In this document: in pieces, positions 6,396-14,351 of the stretch
Position numbering within the stretch: position 1 is the stretch's first letter
Layout: each line of letters starts with the position of its first letter
The notes under the pieces: generated by a model
Seen by the model: the letters and a program-made list of their open reading frames with translations, nothing else
Told to the model about the DNA's origin: nothing
Databases searched by the model: none
Program-made: the position numbers and the translations under genes
Source of the DNA: an uncultured Rhodospirillales bacterium
GTDB lineage: Bacteria > Pseudomonadota > Alphaproteobacteria > ATCC43930 > CGMCC-115725
Direction of reading: 5' to 3'
Assembly (NCBI GenBank): GCA_903897565.1
Contig: CAIUCF010000215.1
Location: 1 to 14,914, forward strand
DNA length: 14,914 nt

Positions 6396-8183
6396 TCATT
6401 TCTCCTGAGCGGCTTTGTCTGGCTCTGAGGACGGGGCTGCCCGAGATGCCGCGTCGGAATCGACGCGCTCGAAGATGAAGATCGTCTGAGTCAGGCTCTC
6501 GTAACCCGCGAGAGCAGGCCATACCCCTCGCTGATAGCGGGCAACATGCGCCAGGTGATAGGGCAGGTTGCCATGGAACAAGGCAGTGAAATAGTTGCGG
6601 TTCTCGGTTTCACGCGCAACAGAGGCCTGAACCGGCTGAGTGATCCGCCCGTCGACCGACCCCGTGATGTCGGTTCTCAGATAGTCCTCCAGCCAGAAGC
6701 CATTCATGACGAGGAAGCGCGGATTTCGCGTCGCTACGTCGCGAAAAGGCTGCTCGATTTCGATGACCCCGGGCAGCGGATTGCGCAGCTTCAGCGGTTT
6801 TCGGTCGAGTCGGGTTACGGTCGCCGTGACCGGAAAGCGGGGCAGGAACGCGTTGAGCCCATAGGCCTCGATGCGATCGCCGGGACGAGTCGCGGCAACG
6901 AGCCAGCGTTCGGCGTCGTAGCGCGAGTCGCCCACGAAAGCCGCATCGATCGCCGCGCAACCGAAGAACGCGACCACGGCGACGGCCAGGATCGCGACCC
7001 GCGCAGGATACCGTATCCAGGACCGGGTGGCGTAGGCGAGGCTGTCTATGGCGACGCCGATATAGCAGGCGAGGAACAGCGACTGCGGCAGCAGGAACCG
7101 GTTCTCGGTTCGGAGCGCGACCAAATTGAAGGCCGAGGTGAACGAGACCACGGCAAGCAGAGGTAGTAAGCCGGCGACCAGGGTCGGAGTGTCGTGTCGG
7201 CGTCTTGCCACATGCAGCGCGATGCCGAACATCCCCAAGACCCCGGCCGCGGCGGGATACGAGCGTGGGAAATAATTCGCCATGTCTTGCAACAGCGCCA
7301 ACCGCCCGCGCAGGTCGGCCTGATACTGCACGTAGCCTTGGCTCGCCGGTCCGGTGAGGAAGGCTAGTCGTTTGACGAATCCGGAGGGATTGGTGATCGC
7401 GCCGTCGACCGCCAACAAAGCGAGCAAGGCGATGGCCGCCCAAAGTGCCAGGCGCGGAACGAGGGTTTGGACGTTGCCTCGGGCCCAAGCGTCGAGGGCG
7501 AGCCACAGCGCCAGGAAGATCGGCAGGCTGAGCACGAATAGGGCGTAGGCCTGATCCTTCGTCGCGATCGCCGCCGCCGCGGCCAGCATCGCCCAGCGGA
7601 TCCGGCGCAAGTCGCGCTCGACGACCAGACGCATCCAGTTCCACAGCGCGAGGCTTGCCCAGAACAGGTAGGGCCCGTCGAGATTGGTGACCTGGCCGTA
7701 ATAGGTGAAGGTAGCGTTCAGGGCGCAGGCCGTCGCCGCGGCGAGACCGGCACGCCGGCCGGCAATCAGAGCGGTCATTTGCCCGATGATGGCGATCGTC
7801 GCGACCGACATCGCGACGCTGACCAGGCGGGCGACGATCGCGAAGAACGTCATATAGGGAACGTGGATGAACGCCGCGATGACATCCTGACGGGCATGGG
7901 AATGCGCCGAGAGCAGTGCGAGCAGCCAGCCCGGGAGGGTCAGCACCATCAACAGCATCATGTGGAGCGGCGGATAGGTGAAGTACGCCCCGGGCACGAA
8001 GGTCTGCACCGCCCCGACCAGGAAATTGCGGGGCGCGACCCCGTCATCGTCCCAGCCATCTGCCGCCGGGAGTCCCCAGGTGAGCCCGAACAGCCGCAAC
8101 CCCGTTGCGACCGCCAGGATCCAGAACATCGGTGACCGGTACCAGGGCCCCGCCGGGTTCAAGGTGGCGGTCACGGCGTTCAT
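6396..8183 (-). CDS. GT-C fold membrane glycosyltransferase (PMT/ArnT-like)
   Basis: This 595-residue polytopic protein has roughly ten hydrophobic segments in its first 420 residues and a soluble C-terminal tail. The first helix (about 18-38) is followed by DGWDDDG at 42-48, the acidic first-loop motif that holds the catalytic aspartate in PMT-2/ArnT-type enzymes. NLDGPYLFW at 167-175 and TKDQAYAL at 208-215 are further landmarks of the family. Such enzymes use a polyprenyl-phosphate sugar and act on the periplasmic face of the inner membrane. Its ATG overlaps the stop of the membrane-protein gene upstream as ATGA, so translation is coupled; it is the last gene of the three-gene operon. By context the acceptor could be a sphingolipid headgroup, but lipid A, a polysaccharide or a protein is equally allowed by the sequence. 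The family is well supported, the acceptor is an inference. Confidence 0.82.
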   Translation of the reverse strand: MNAVTATLNPAGPWYRSPMFWILAVATGLRLFGLTWGLPAADGWDDDGVAPRNFLVGAVQTFVPGAYFTYPPLHMMLLMVLTLPGWLLALLSAHSHARQDVIAAFIHVPYMTFFAIVARLVSVAMSVATIAIIGQMTALIAGRRAGLAAATACALNATFTYYGQVTNLDGPYLFWASLALWNWMRLVVERDLRRIRWAMLAAAAAIATKDQAYALFVLSLPIFLALWLALDAWARGNVQTLVPRLALWAAIALLALLAVDGAITNPSGFVKRLAFLTGPASQGYVQYQADLRGRLALLQDMANYFPRSYPAAAGVLGMFGIALHVARRRHDTPTLVAGLLPLLAVVSFTSAFNLVALRTENRFLLPQSLFLACYIGVAIDSLAYATRSWIRYPARVAILAVAVVAFFGCAAIDAAFVGDSRYDAERWLVAATRPGDRIEAYGLNAFLPRFPVTATVTRLDRKPLKLRNPLPGVIEIEQPFRDVATRNPRFLVMNGFWLEDYLRTDITGSVDGRITQPVQASVARETENRNYFTALFHGNLPYHLAHVARYQRGVWPALAGYESLTQTIFIFERVDSDAASRAAPSSEPDKAAQEK

Positions 8184-9157
8184 GGCGAAGTTTCGCTGAT
8201 GTCGCCCTTGCTTCGAGCCTGCTCGAAAAGCCAGGGCAGTCCGACGACGACGAACTCGAGAGCTTGGTCGAACCCGGTCATGATCACCAGCACGGCAGCG
8301 ATCCGCGGCTGCGAGAGTGACATCATCCCGGCCGCCGCCATGCCGACGCCGACGAACAGCAGATCCTTGCGCGGGATCAGGGGCAGGCGGGTGATCAGCA
8401 GTCGCAAGCCCACGAATTCAAGGCAGATCGCGGCGTCGGGCAGGGCGCCAGACAGCCACCACAGCAGGAATTCCAGCGCCAGCGCGAAGGCGCTGCGAGA
8501 AAGGTGAATGAAGAAGGTCGAGACGATCTGCCGCCTGCTTAGGCTGGTTACCCGGCGGCCGCCCATGACCAGGGCGAGGCACAGCACCAGGGGTAGCGAG
8601 GCGACGCCGCCATAGCTCCAGAGATTGGAGGAGATCGCCGCGGGCAGCTTCAGGTCGCCGCACGCGGTCAGCCCGAGCAGGATCATCCAGACCATCGTCA
8701 GCCCGGCTCCGGCCGAGAGCACGTTGGAATCCTTGACCGCATGCAGCATGTCGGCGCGGCCGATCTTGAGGTTGCGATCGACCCAGAGGCAGAAATAGGC
8801 CTCGCCGGAATACTCGACCATGACGTTGTTGAGGTAGCGCTTGCGCAGCAGCACAGTGAGCGGCAGCGCCCTGCCCACGCCCCAGAGATTGCGGTAGATC
8901 GTCATATCGGCCGAAGGCTGAATGAAGAACGGCAGGAACAGCACGACATAGAAGGCCAACGAATCCGGCCGAGCCTCCCAGACCTGGCGCCAGCCGATCT
9001 GCGCGAGTCCATGGCCGAGATAAACCAGGAGCGCCAGCGGCACACCCCAGCGTAGCGCCGTCGAAACCGGCTTGCGCCAACGCCCGAAACGGCGATCGAT
9101 GGCGGCGTTGAGTCTGGCAACCGAACCCCGGATCGTTTCGGCGAGATGCTGTTTCAT
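8180..9157 (-). CDS. Multi-pass membrane protein, possibly UPF0104/LPG-synthase-TM-like
   Basis: This 325-residue protein has about seven or eight hydrophobic segments, with a basic N-terminus and short polar loops. The pattern is loosely like the flippase-like transmembrane domain related to lysylphosphatidylglycerol synthase (UPF0104), but I see no decisive motif and do not assign a function. I start it at ATG 9157: this ATG overlaps the TGA of the SDR gene as ATGA, with AGGAAA just before it. An in-frame GTG at 9193 would add 12 residues but has no clear signal. Its own stop overlaps the GT-C start in the same manner. Being locked between a ketoreductase-like SDR and a GT-C enzyme suggests a role in moving or presenting a lipid or lipid-linked sugar. 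The gene is certain, the role is not. Confidence 0.7.
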   Translation of the reverse strand: MKQHLAETIRGSVARLNAAIDRRFGRWRKPVSTALRWGVPLALLVYLGHGLAQIGWRQVWEARPDSLAFYVVLFLPFFIQPSADMTIYRNLWGVGRALPLTVLLRKRYLNNVMVEYSGEAYFCLWVDRNLKIGRADMLHAVKDSNVLSAGAGLTMVWMILLGLTACGDLKLPAAISSNLWSYGGVASLPLVLCLALVMGGRRVTSLSRRQIVSTFFIHLSRSAFALALEFLLWWLSGALPDAAICLEFVGLRLLITRLPLIPRKDLLFVGVGMAAAGMMSLSQPRIAAVLVIMTGFDQALEFVVVGLPWLFEQARSKGDISETSP

Positions 9158-9942
9158 TTTCCTGTGCGACCGCCGGCGAAGCTGATGCGCCACGCGATCC
9201 GAAAGACGATGCGGATGAGCAAGCGGGGCAGGAGGCCGGTCAGGCGTCGGATCACGGCGAACTGCCAGGGCAGGACGATTTGGCTCGCGCCGCGTTCGAG
9301 TCGGCGGGCGATGATCACCGCTGCCTTATCCGCGGAGATCAGGAAGGGACGCGGCTCCGTCAGCCCCTGGCTCATCGGCGTGTCGACGAAGCCTGGGACG
9401 ACCAGTGAGACGCCGACGCCGTAACGGGCGACGCGCAGGTCGAGCGCCTCGGCGAACAGGGCGAGCCCCGCCTTGGTGCCGACATAGACCGGCGCCATCG
9501 GCAGTGGAAAACTGTCGGCCACCGATCCGACCAGGACGATTCGCCCGTGTCCGCGGGCGGCCATGCGGCCGGCGAGCAGATTCGCACAGATCACGGGAAC
9601 CGTGAAATTCACCGTCGCCATACGCTCGGCGCTGCGTCGATCTTGCGCGATATCCGACGGTGTCAGGCTGCCGCCGAGACCGGCATTAAAGATCGCGAGA
9701 TCGAGCGGGTAGCGTTCATCCGCGCTTTCAAGTTGTGCGACGAGTTCATCGAGGGCCGTGAGGTCGAATCTCGCGGTTTCGACGGTCGCTCCGGCCGCAC
9801 GGCATTGCTGTGCCGTCGCCTCCAGGCGCGTCGCGTTCTGGCCCCAGAGAAGCAGCTGGATACCCGGTCTGGCATAGATGCGCGCCAGGGCGGCGCCGAT
9901 GCCGCTGGAGGCACCGGTGATCAATATGGTCTGGACGGACAT
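9154..9942 (-). CDS. Short-chain dehydrogenase/reductase, candidate 3-ketosphinganine reductase
   Basis: This 262-residue classical SDR has the nucleotide-binding TGASSGIG at 9-16, NAG at 86-88, catalytic S140, Y153 and K157 in YVGTK, and PGFVDTPM at 183-190. A hydrophobic stretch near the C-terminus (about 225-255) could bring it to the membrane, as in eukaryotic 3-ketodihydrosphingosine reductase. The start is ATG 9942, with GGAG four bases upstream and the Rossmann fold beginning at once; the frame stays open for 35 more codons but they look non-coding. It is the first gene of the three-gene minus-strand operon and is divergent from the GT4 genes. In this locus the reduction of the 3-keto group of ketosphinganine or ketoceramide is the step still needing an enzyme. 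SDR substrate range is broad, so the specific role is inference. Caulobacter uses a different protein (CerR, epimerase-like) for this step. Confidence 0.8.
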   Translation of the reverse strand: MSVQTILITGASSGIGAALARIYARPGIQLLLWGQNATRLEATAQQCRAAGATVETARFDLTALDELVAQLESADERYPLDLAIFNAGLGGSLTPSDIAQDRRSAERMATVNFTVPVICANLLAGRMAARGHGRIVLVGSVADSFPLPMAPVYVGTKAGLALFAEALDLRVARYGVGVSLVVPGFVDTPMSQGLTEPRPFLISADKAAVIIARRLERGASQIVLPWQFAVIRRLTGLLPRLLIRIVFRIAWRISFAGGRTGK

Positions 9943-10105
9943 CGGCTCCGCTGCGCCACGGGGGCGGAAATTACACGCGCTCTGCCGCACGGCATGTACG
10001 GCAAGCGGGTTGACAGATGCATCCTCGCCCCCCTTTGTAAAGGCCAATTCAGGGGGCGGGCCGGAAGACGGCGTGCGGATGCGGGGGCACCCCAGACGAT
10101 GAGAG
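9943..10105. promoter_or_regulatory. Divergent promoter region
   Basis: This 163-base gap separates the SDR operon (minus) from the GT4 operon (plus). An exact TTGACA lies at 10010-10015 on the plus strand. Its best -10 match, TGTAAA at 10036-10041, is 20 bases away, longer than usual, while closer hexamers match worse. CTGCCG at 9981-9986 and CGGCAA at 9999-10004 form a short imperfect dyad that might bind a regulator. For the minus strand I see only a TGTAAT-like box near 9968-9973 without a convincing -35. Confidence 0.4.
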
Positions 10106-11326
10106 TTGCAACGGGAAGTGCGGGACGCGGGCTCAGTGCCAGATCAGACCACCGAGCCACCGAGCCGCGATAGGACGCGTCGCCCGCTGCGAATCGCGCT
10201 GATTGCCAGTTCCTATAACTATATCAAGGACGGCGTCGCGCTGACCCTGAACCGGCTCGTCGCCTATCTCGAACAGCATGGGGTCGAGGTACTGGTCTTT
10301 GCCCCGGTGGGTGATGCCCCGGCCTTCGCCCATCACGGCACCGTGGTCCCGGTCCCCTCCATCGCGCTGCCGCGACGCCCGGAATATCGTCTCGCCTTCG
10401 GCCTGTCGCGAGACAATCGCGCGCGCCTCAAGGCGTTCGATCCGGATGTCATTCATATTGCCTTCGCCCCGGATTTCCTGGGCTACAGCGCCTGGCGGCT
10501 AGCTGAGCGCGAAAAAATCCCGCTCGTTGCGTCCTACCACACCCGCTACGAGACCTATCTCAAGCATTATTGGTACGTGGCGCCGCTGAAGGGCGCACTG
10601 GCCTGGTATCTGCGCCGCTTCTACAGCGCCTGCCGCGAGGTCTATGTGCCGAGTCCGTCCATGGTCGAAGTCCTGCTCGCGGAGGGCTCGCGCGACAATT
10701 TTCGGCTTTGGCCCCGTGGTGTCGATCTCGACCAGTTCGATCCCGGCAAGAAATCCCTCGCGTGGCGTACCCAGCACGGGATCGGCGCGGATGAGGTTGT
10801 TGTGCTTCACGTGTCGCGTCTCGTGCGGGAGAAGCGTACCGATACGCTCGAGGCAACCTTGCGGCTCCTCGAAGCGCGCGGCGTCCCCCACCGCAGCGTG
10901 ATCGTCGGCGACGGACCCGAGCGTGCCAACCTGGAGTCGCGACTACCGAGGACTGTCTTCACAGGCTTCCTGCAGGGCGAAGACCTCAGCGTCGCCTATG
11001 CATCCTCGGATATCTTTGTCTTCCCGAGCGAGACCGAGAGCTTCGGCAATGTCACCCTGGAGGCGCTGGCCTCCGGCCTGCCGAGCGTCTGCGCTGATGC
11101 CACGGGCAGCCGCTCCCTGGTAGAGCATGGCCGCTCCGGTTATCTCGCGAGCCCAGGATCGGTCGAAGACTTTGCCGGCTATGTCACGCGCCTGATCGAA
11201 GATGAAGGCCTTCGGCGCGACATGGCAGCCGCCGCTCGCGATCGCAGCAGGACCTTCTCCTGGGATGGGACGATGGCCCGTATCCTCGGCTACTACGAGG
11301 CCCTGCTCGCAGGGACGGCGACGTGA
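10106..11326 (+). CDS. GT4 family glycosyltransferase (PimB/MgtA-like)
   Basis: This protein of up to 406 residues has a GT-B fold. The N-terminal Rossmann domain begins at about residue 28 (LRIALIASSYNYIKDG). Further landmarks are LWPRGVD at 201-207, VSRLVREKR at 236-244, VGDGPER at 267-273 and the GT4 donor-binding FPSETESFGNVTLEA at 306-320 with the E-x7-E pair E311/E319. It is closest in style to the lipid mannosyl/glucosyltransferases PimB and MgtA, which transfer a sugar from a nucleotide donor to a membrane lipid on the cytoplasmic side. The start is uncertain: TTG 10106 is the longest form, and GTG 10118 and GTG 10136 are alternatives; the first 25 or so residues are polar and low in complexity. 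Its stop overlaps the next start as GTGA. Given the neighbours, a ceramide or another membrane lipid is a reasonable acceptor, though unproven. Confidence 0.85.
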   Translation: MQREVRDAGSVPDQTTEPPSRDRTRRPLRIALIASSYNYIKDGVALTLNRLVAYLEQHGVEVLVFAPVGDAPAFAHHGTVVPVPSIALPRRPEYRLAFGLSRDNRARLKAFDPDVIHIAFAPDFLGYSAWRLAEREKIPLVASYHTRYETYLKHYWYVAPLKGALAWYLRRFYSACREVYVPSPSMVEVLLAEGSRDNFRLWPRGVDLDQFDPGKKSLAWRTQHGIGADEVVVLHVSRLVREKRTDTLEATLRLLEARGVPHRSVIVGDGPERANLESRLPRTVFTGFLQGEDLSVAYASSDIFVFPSETESFGNVTLEALASGLPSVCADATGSRSLVEHGRSGYLASPGSVEDFAGYVTRLIEDEGLRRDMAAAARDRSRTFSWDGTMARILGYYEALLAGTAT

Positions 11327-12519
11327 AGATCGTCGATGTCGCGGAGTTCTACTCTGCCACCAGCGGCGGCGTTCGTACCTATGTCGACCAGAAATTCCTG
11401 GCGGCGGCGGCGCAGGGCCACTCGCTCACGGTCATCGCGCCGGGGAAGGAAAACCGCGAGGAGCGCCGCGAAGGCGGCAAGCTGATCTGGGTCGAGGCGC
11501 CGCAGATGCCCTTCGACCCCAATTATCACCTGTTCTGGCGGGCCGCGGATGTCTGGCGCATCCTCGATCGCGAAGCGCCGGACGTGGTCGAGGGCTCCTC
11601 GCCCTGGCGCGGCGGCTGGCTCGCGGCGCAATGGCAGGGACCGGCGGCGCGCGCCCTGTTCATGCATGCCGATCCGGTCGCGGTCTATCCGCAGACCTTG
11701 TTGTCCGGGGTGCTCGCACCCGCGACGATCGACCGGATGTTCGGCTGGTTCTGGTCGTATCTGCGCCGGCTCAATAGCCATTTCGACGCCTGTGTGGTGG
11801 CCGGGGCCTGGCTTGCCGCGCGGTTCGAGCAGTATGGGCTGAAGAATCTCCAGGTCGTGCCGTTCGGGGTCGATACCGGCGTGTTCGGCCCCGGGCGACG
11901 CGATGAGGCGCTGCGCGCGTCGATGCTTGCCGAATGCGGCCTCGGGCCGGACGCGGCGCTGCTGATCAATGTCGGGCGCCATCATCCGGAAAAGCGCATT
12001 CCGATGCTGATCGACGCCGTCACCCAGGCCCAGCGTGCTCGGCCGGTGGGCCTCTACGTCGTCGGTGACGGCCTCAGCCATCGCAGCGTGGTGACCAAGG
12101 CTGCGAGCGCGGTCCATGTCCATGTCGCGGGCCGGATCACCGACCGTGCGCTGGTCGCGCGGATGATGGCGAGCGCCGATGCCATGCTGCATGGCTCGAC
12201 CGCCGAGACCTATGGCTTCGTCGTCGCCGAGGCGCTGTGTTGCGGCACGCCGCTTGTCGTCCCGAGCGCCGGTGGCGCCGGCGATCTCGCCTCCCCGGAC
12301 TATGCCGAGACCTATGCTCCGGGCGACCGCGAAGACGCGGCAGCAGCCATCCTGCGACTGCTCGGCCGCGATCGTGCCGGTCTTACCGCGGCAGCCCTGG
12401 CGGCAGGCGCCGATAAGGTTGGCGATATCGACGCCCATTTCGCCAAGCTGTTTGCATTTTATGGCGACATCGCCCGCCGCAAGGCGGAACGCGTCGCTTT
12501 CACGATCGAACGCCAGTGA
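11323..12519 (+). CDS. GT4 family glycosyltransferase, second of the pair
   Basis: This 398-residue GT-B enzyme starts at GTG 11323, overlapping the previous stop by four bases (GTGA), with AGGGA upstream. The N-terminus has a glycine loop, SATSGGVRTY at 11-20. VPFGVDTGVF at 179-188, GRHHPEKR at 218-225 and ETYGFVVAE at 295-303 (E-x7-E, E295/E303) mark the donor-binding domain. It is not a close duplicate of the first enzyme: the two share only family motifs, which suggests that they add different sugars or act in sequence. No membrane segment is visible; a hydrophobic aromatic patch at about 138-147 (D-R-M-F-G-W-F-W) could touch the membrane. The donor and acceptor are not determined by the sequence. 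Tight overlap with both neighbours argues for one transcript and a shared pathway. Confidence 0.85.
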   Translation: MKIVDVAEFYSATSGGVRTYVDQKFLAAAAQGHSLTVIAPGKENREERREGGKLIWVEAPQMPFDPNYHLFWRAADVWRILDREAPDVVEGSSPWRGGWLAAQWQGPAARALFMHADPVAVYPQTLLSGVLAPATIDRMFGWFWSYLRRLNSHFDACVVAGAWLAARFEQYGLKNLQVVPFGVDTGVFGPGRRDEALRASMLAECGLGPDAALLINVGRHHPEKRIPMLIDAVTQAQRARPVGLYVVGDGLSHRSVVTKAASAVHVHVAGRITDRALVARMMASADAMLHGSTAETYGFVVAEALCCGTPLVVPSAGGAGDLASPDYAETYAPGDREDAAAAILRLLGRDRAGLTAAALAAGADKVGDIDAHFAKLFAFYGDIARRKAERVAFTIERQ

Positions 12520-13118
12520 TGACGCGGAGAGAATTCCTGCGGGGCGTCGCGACGATGTGCTTTGCAGCGGTCGTGGTCATGATATTGGGCAACACGCCGG
12601 CCGCTGCGCGTTCCCTGTCGATCGCCGTCGAAGAGATCGACCATATCCCGAGGCTGCGCAACGAGTTTCCGGTGCCGAACGAGCCGAACATGCTCTTCTA
12701 CATCCAGCGTTCAGTCAATGCGAACACGGTGGTCTATGTTGCGCCCGCCGAGTGTCGCGGCACTGCTGATCCCGTCAACGTCTATTGGCGCCTCTACAAC
12801 ATCGACGGTCATACGCGGCCTCTCAACTTCGTCGAGCGCGTGCTGGCTTATGGCGTGAACTCCGTGGTCGTGCGGCCGCCGCCGGCTGCCACGAGTTTCC
12901 GGATCGCCGCCATTCCCGAGTTGGAACTGATTCTGGAAGAGGATGCCGCCGGCCACCCCGAGGCGGTGATGCAGTTCGCGCATCGCACCGCGCGTCTGGT
13001 CTATGTCTACCTTCAGGTCGATGACCGTGGGATCATGCCGCGGGTGACGGCGCTGGATCTGTTCGGTATCGAGCAAGGTACGGGCAAAGCCCTGCACGAG
13101 CATGTCATCCCGCACTGA
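12519..13118 (+). CDS. Exported DUF4833-like protein with Tat signal
   Basis: This 199-residue protein begins TRREFLRG at 2-9, a good twin-arginine motif. A hydrophobic core at about 12-24 and a likely cleavage after A-A-A at 28-30 follow, so it should be exported folded to the periplasm. The mature part has NMLFYIQRSVNANTVVY at 57-73 and VNVYWRLY at 87-94, which I recognise, without a search, as resembling DUF4833, a family of unknown function. No lipobox is present. ATG 12519 shares one base with the preceding stop (TGATG); GTG 12516 would add one residue. It closes the GT4 operon and faces the lptG-like gene tail-to-tail 18 bases away. The glycosyltransferases before it and the permease after it suggest that it handles an exported lipid in the periplasm, but its biochemical role is unknown. 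Confidence 0.72.
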   Translation: MTRREFLRGVATMCFAAVVVMILGNTPAAARSLSIAVEEIDHIPRLRNEFPVPNEPNMLFYIQRSVNANTVVYVAPAECRGTADPVNVYWRLYNIDGHTRPLNFVERVLAYGVNSVVVRPPPAATSFRIAAIPELELILEEDAAGHPEAVMQFAHRTARLVYVYLQVDDRGIMPRVTALDLFGIEQGTGKALHEHVIPH

Positions 13119-13136
13119 GCGAGGGCCCGCCCGCGG

Positions 13137-14351
13137 TCAGGGTTCCGCGGGGGCCGCCTTCAGCGGTCGGCCAAGCCGGTAGCCGAGAATGCGGAACGCT
13201 GCGACCGTCGCGGCGACCAGAATAACCGGCACGAGCCACCCGGCGAGTCCGGCCGGCATGTACCCATTCTGTCCCATCAAGAGGCACGCCTTGGTTCCGG
13301 CATGCGCCATGTAGCCCGCCATGATGATGCCGAAGACCGGGAGCGGTTCGACGCTGTAGGGGAGCAGCAGGATCGCCAGAGACGCCGCGAGCACCGCCAT
13401 GGCGCCGGGCAGCAGGGCTTCGCCGTAGAGCACCTGGATGCGGGTGCGATAGAGGCCGCGAGACAGCGGCGCTTCGTCGTAGGGCTCCAGCGCCCGCAGC
13501 ACCGAGATCGGCAGGTATTGCGGCTCGACGCCAAGGACGCTGAGCCAGAGTGGGGGGACGTTCAGCACGATCGAACGCTGGGCGAACGGCAGCATCTGGT
13601 GATGCCCGGGGTCGTCGGCGACGAAGGACGGGGCAGACGAATCTTGGTCGGCCGAGGGTGTCGGCGGCACCCAGTAGCTGCCATCTTCCATCAGCCAAGT
13701 CGCGGTGCCCGATACCTGATGCGCCGACCGCGCCCGGTCGATCTCGATGAGGTGATTCTGATCGTCGAGTTTGAAGAAGGTGAGTTCGTGGAGAACCGGG
13801 GGCGGGCCATAGGTGATTTCCGCCTTCAGGAGCCCGGTCGACGACGCGATCCAGTGGACGTCGCCCGCGCGCGTGCGATCGAGCCGCTGGCCATCGAGGC
13901 CGAGCCTTTCGCGCATCTGCACCGCCATCGCTTGCGGCCCCAAATAGGCATCGAGCGTGAATTCCAGCGGTCCGAGGATGAGGCCGAGCAGGACGGCCGC
14001 GGGAAGGCACTGGCTCGGCGAACGCCCGGTGTTCCACACGAACATGCGCTCGCCGGCCTGGGTATGGGTGATCTCCGCCCAGGCGACGCCGAGAAAGGTC
14101 GCGAACGGCAGCAAGGGTGCCACCAGACCGGGTATCCGCAGGGCCGAGAAGCGCAACAGAGTCCAGGAACCGTGCGGCGAGCCGCTTCCACCGCTTGCTG
14201 TGACGAGGTCGATCTGCGGCCACAGATCGATCGTCAGAGCGATGATCATCAGCACCGAGGCCACCATGGCGACATGGCGAAGATAGCCGGCCAGGACGTA
14301 GCGGGTATAGCGGCCGGTCCAGATCGCCGGCTGGATCGCGTCTGTGTTCAT
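13137..14351 (-). CDS. lptG: LptG-like permease (YjgP/YjgQ family)
   Basis: This 404-residue protein has the LptF/LptG plan: two to three N-terminal transmembrane helices (about 18-45, 72-92, 115-132), a large soluble domain (about 140-310) expected to be the periplasmic beta-jellyroll, and three C-terminal helices (about 315-335, 338-358, 368-392). ERMFVWNTGRSP at 101-112 corresponds to the cytoplasmic coupling segment that contacts the LptB ATPase. In the classical system LptB2FG extracts LPS from the inner membrane. Its ATG overlaps the stop of the lptF-like gene as ATGA. After lptG in Alphaproteobacteria one normally expects lptD, surA and pdxA; here the next gene is a convergent DUF4833 gene. 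That context suggests a paralogue serving another lipid, plausibly the sphingolipid. A relocated genuine lptG cannot be ruled out from one window. Confidence 0.82.
   Translation of the reverse strand: MNTDAIQPAIWTGRYTRYVLAGYLRHVAMVASVLMIIALTIDLWPQIDLVTASGGSGSPHGSWTLLRFSALRIPGLVAPLLPFATFLGVAWAEITHTQAGERMFVWNTGRSPSQCLPAAVLLGLILGPLEFTLDAYLGPQAMAVQMRERLGLDGQRLDRTRAGDVHWIASSTGLLKAEITYGPPPVLHELTFFKLDDQNHLIEIDRARSAHQVSGTATWLMEDGSYWVPPTPSADQDSSAPSFVADDPGHHQMLPFAQRSIVLNVPPLWLSVLGVEPQYLPISVLRALEPYDEAPLSRGLYRTRIQVLYGEALLPGAMAVLAASLAILLLPYSVEPLPVFGIIMAGYMAHAGTKACLLMGQNGYMPAGLAGWLVPVILVAATVAAFRILGYRLGRPLKAAPAEP

Noticed and set aside
9943..10047. N-terminal extension of the SDR by 35 residues
   Set aside because: The added residues lack any signal or motif, and ATG 9942 has a ribosome binding site and leads directly into the Rossmann fold.
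13119..13136. Possible bidirectional terminator between the DUF4833 and lptG-like genes
   Set aside because: The 18-base gap is GC-rich with a small GGGCCC palindrome but no T-run on either side.
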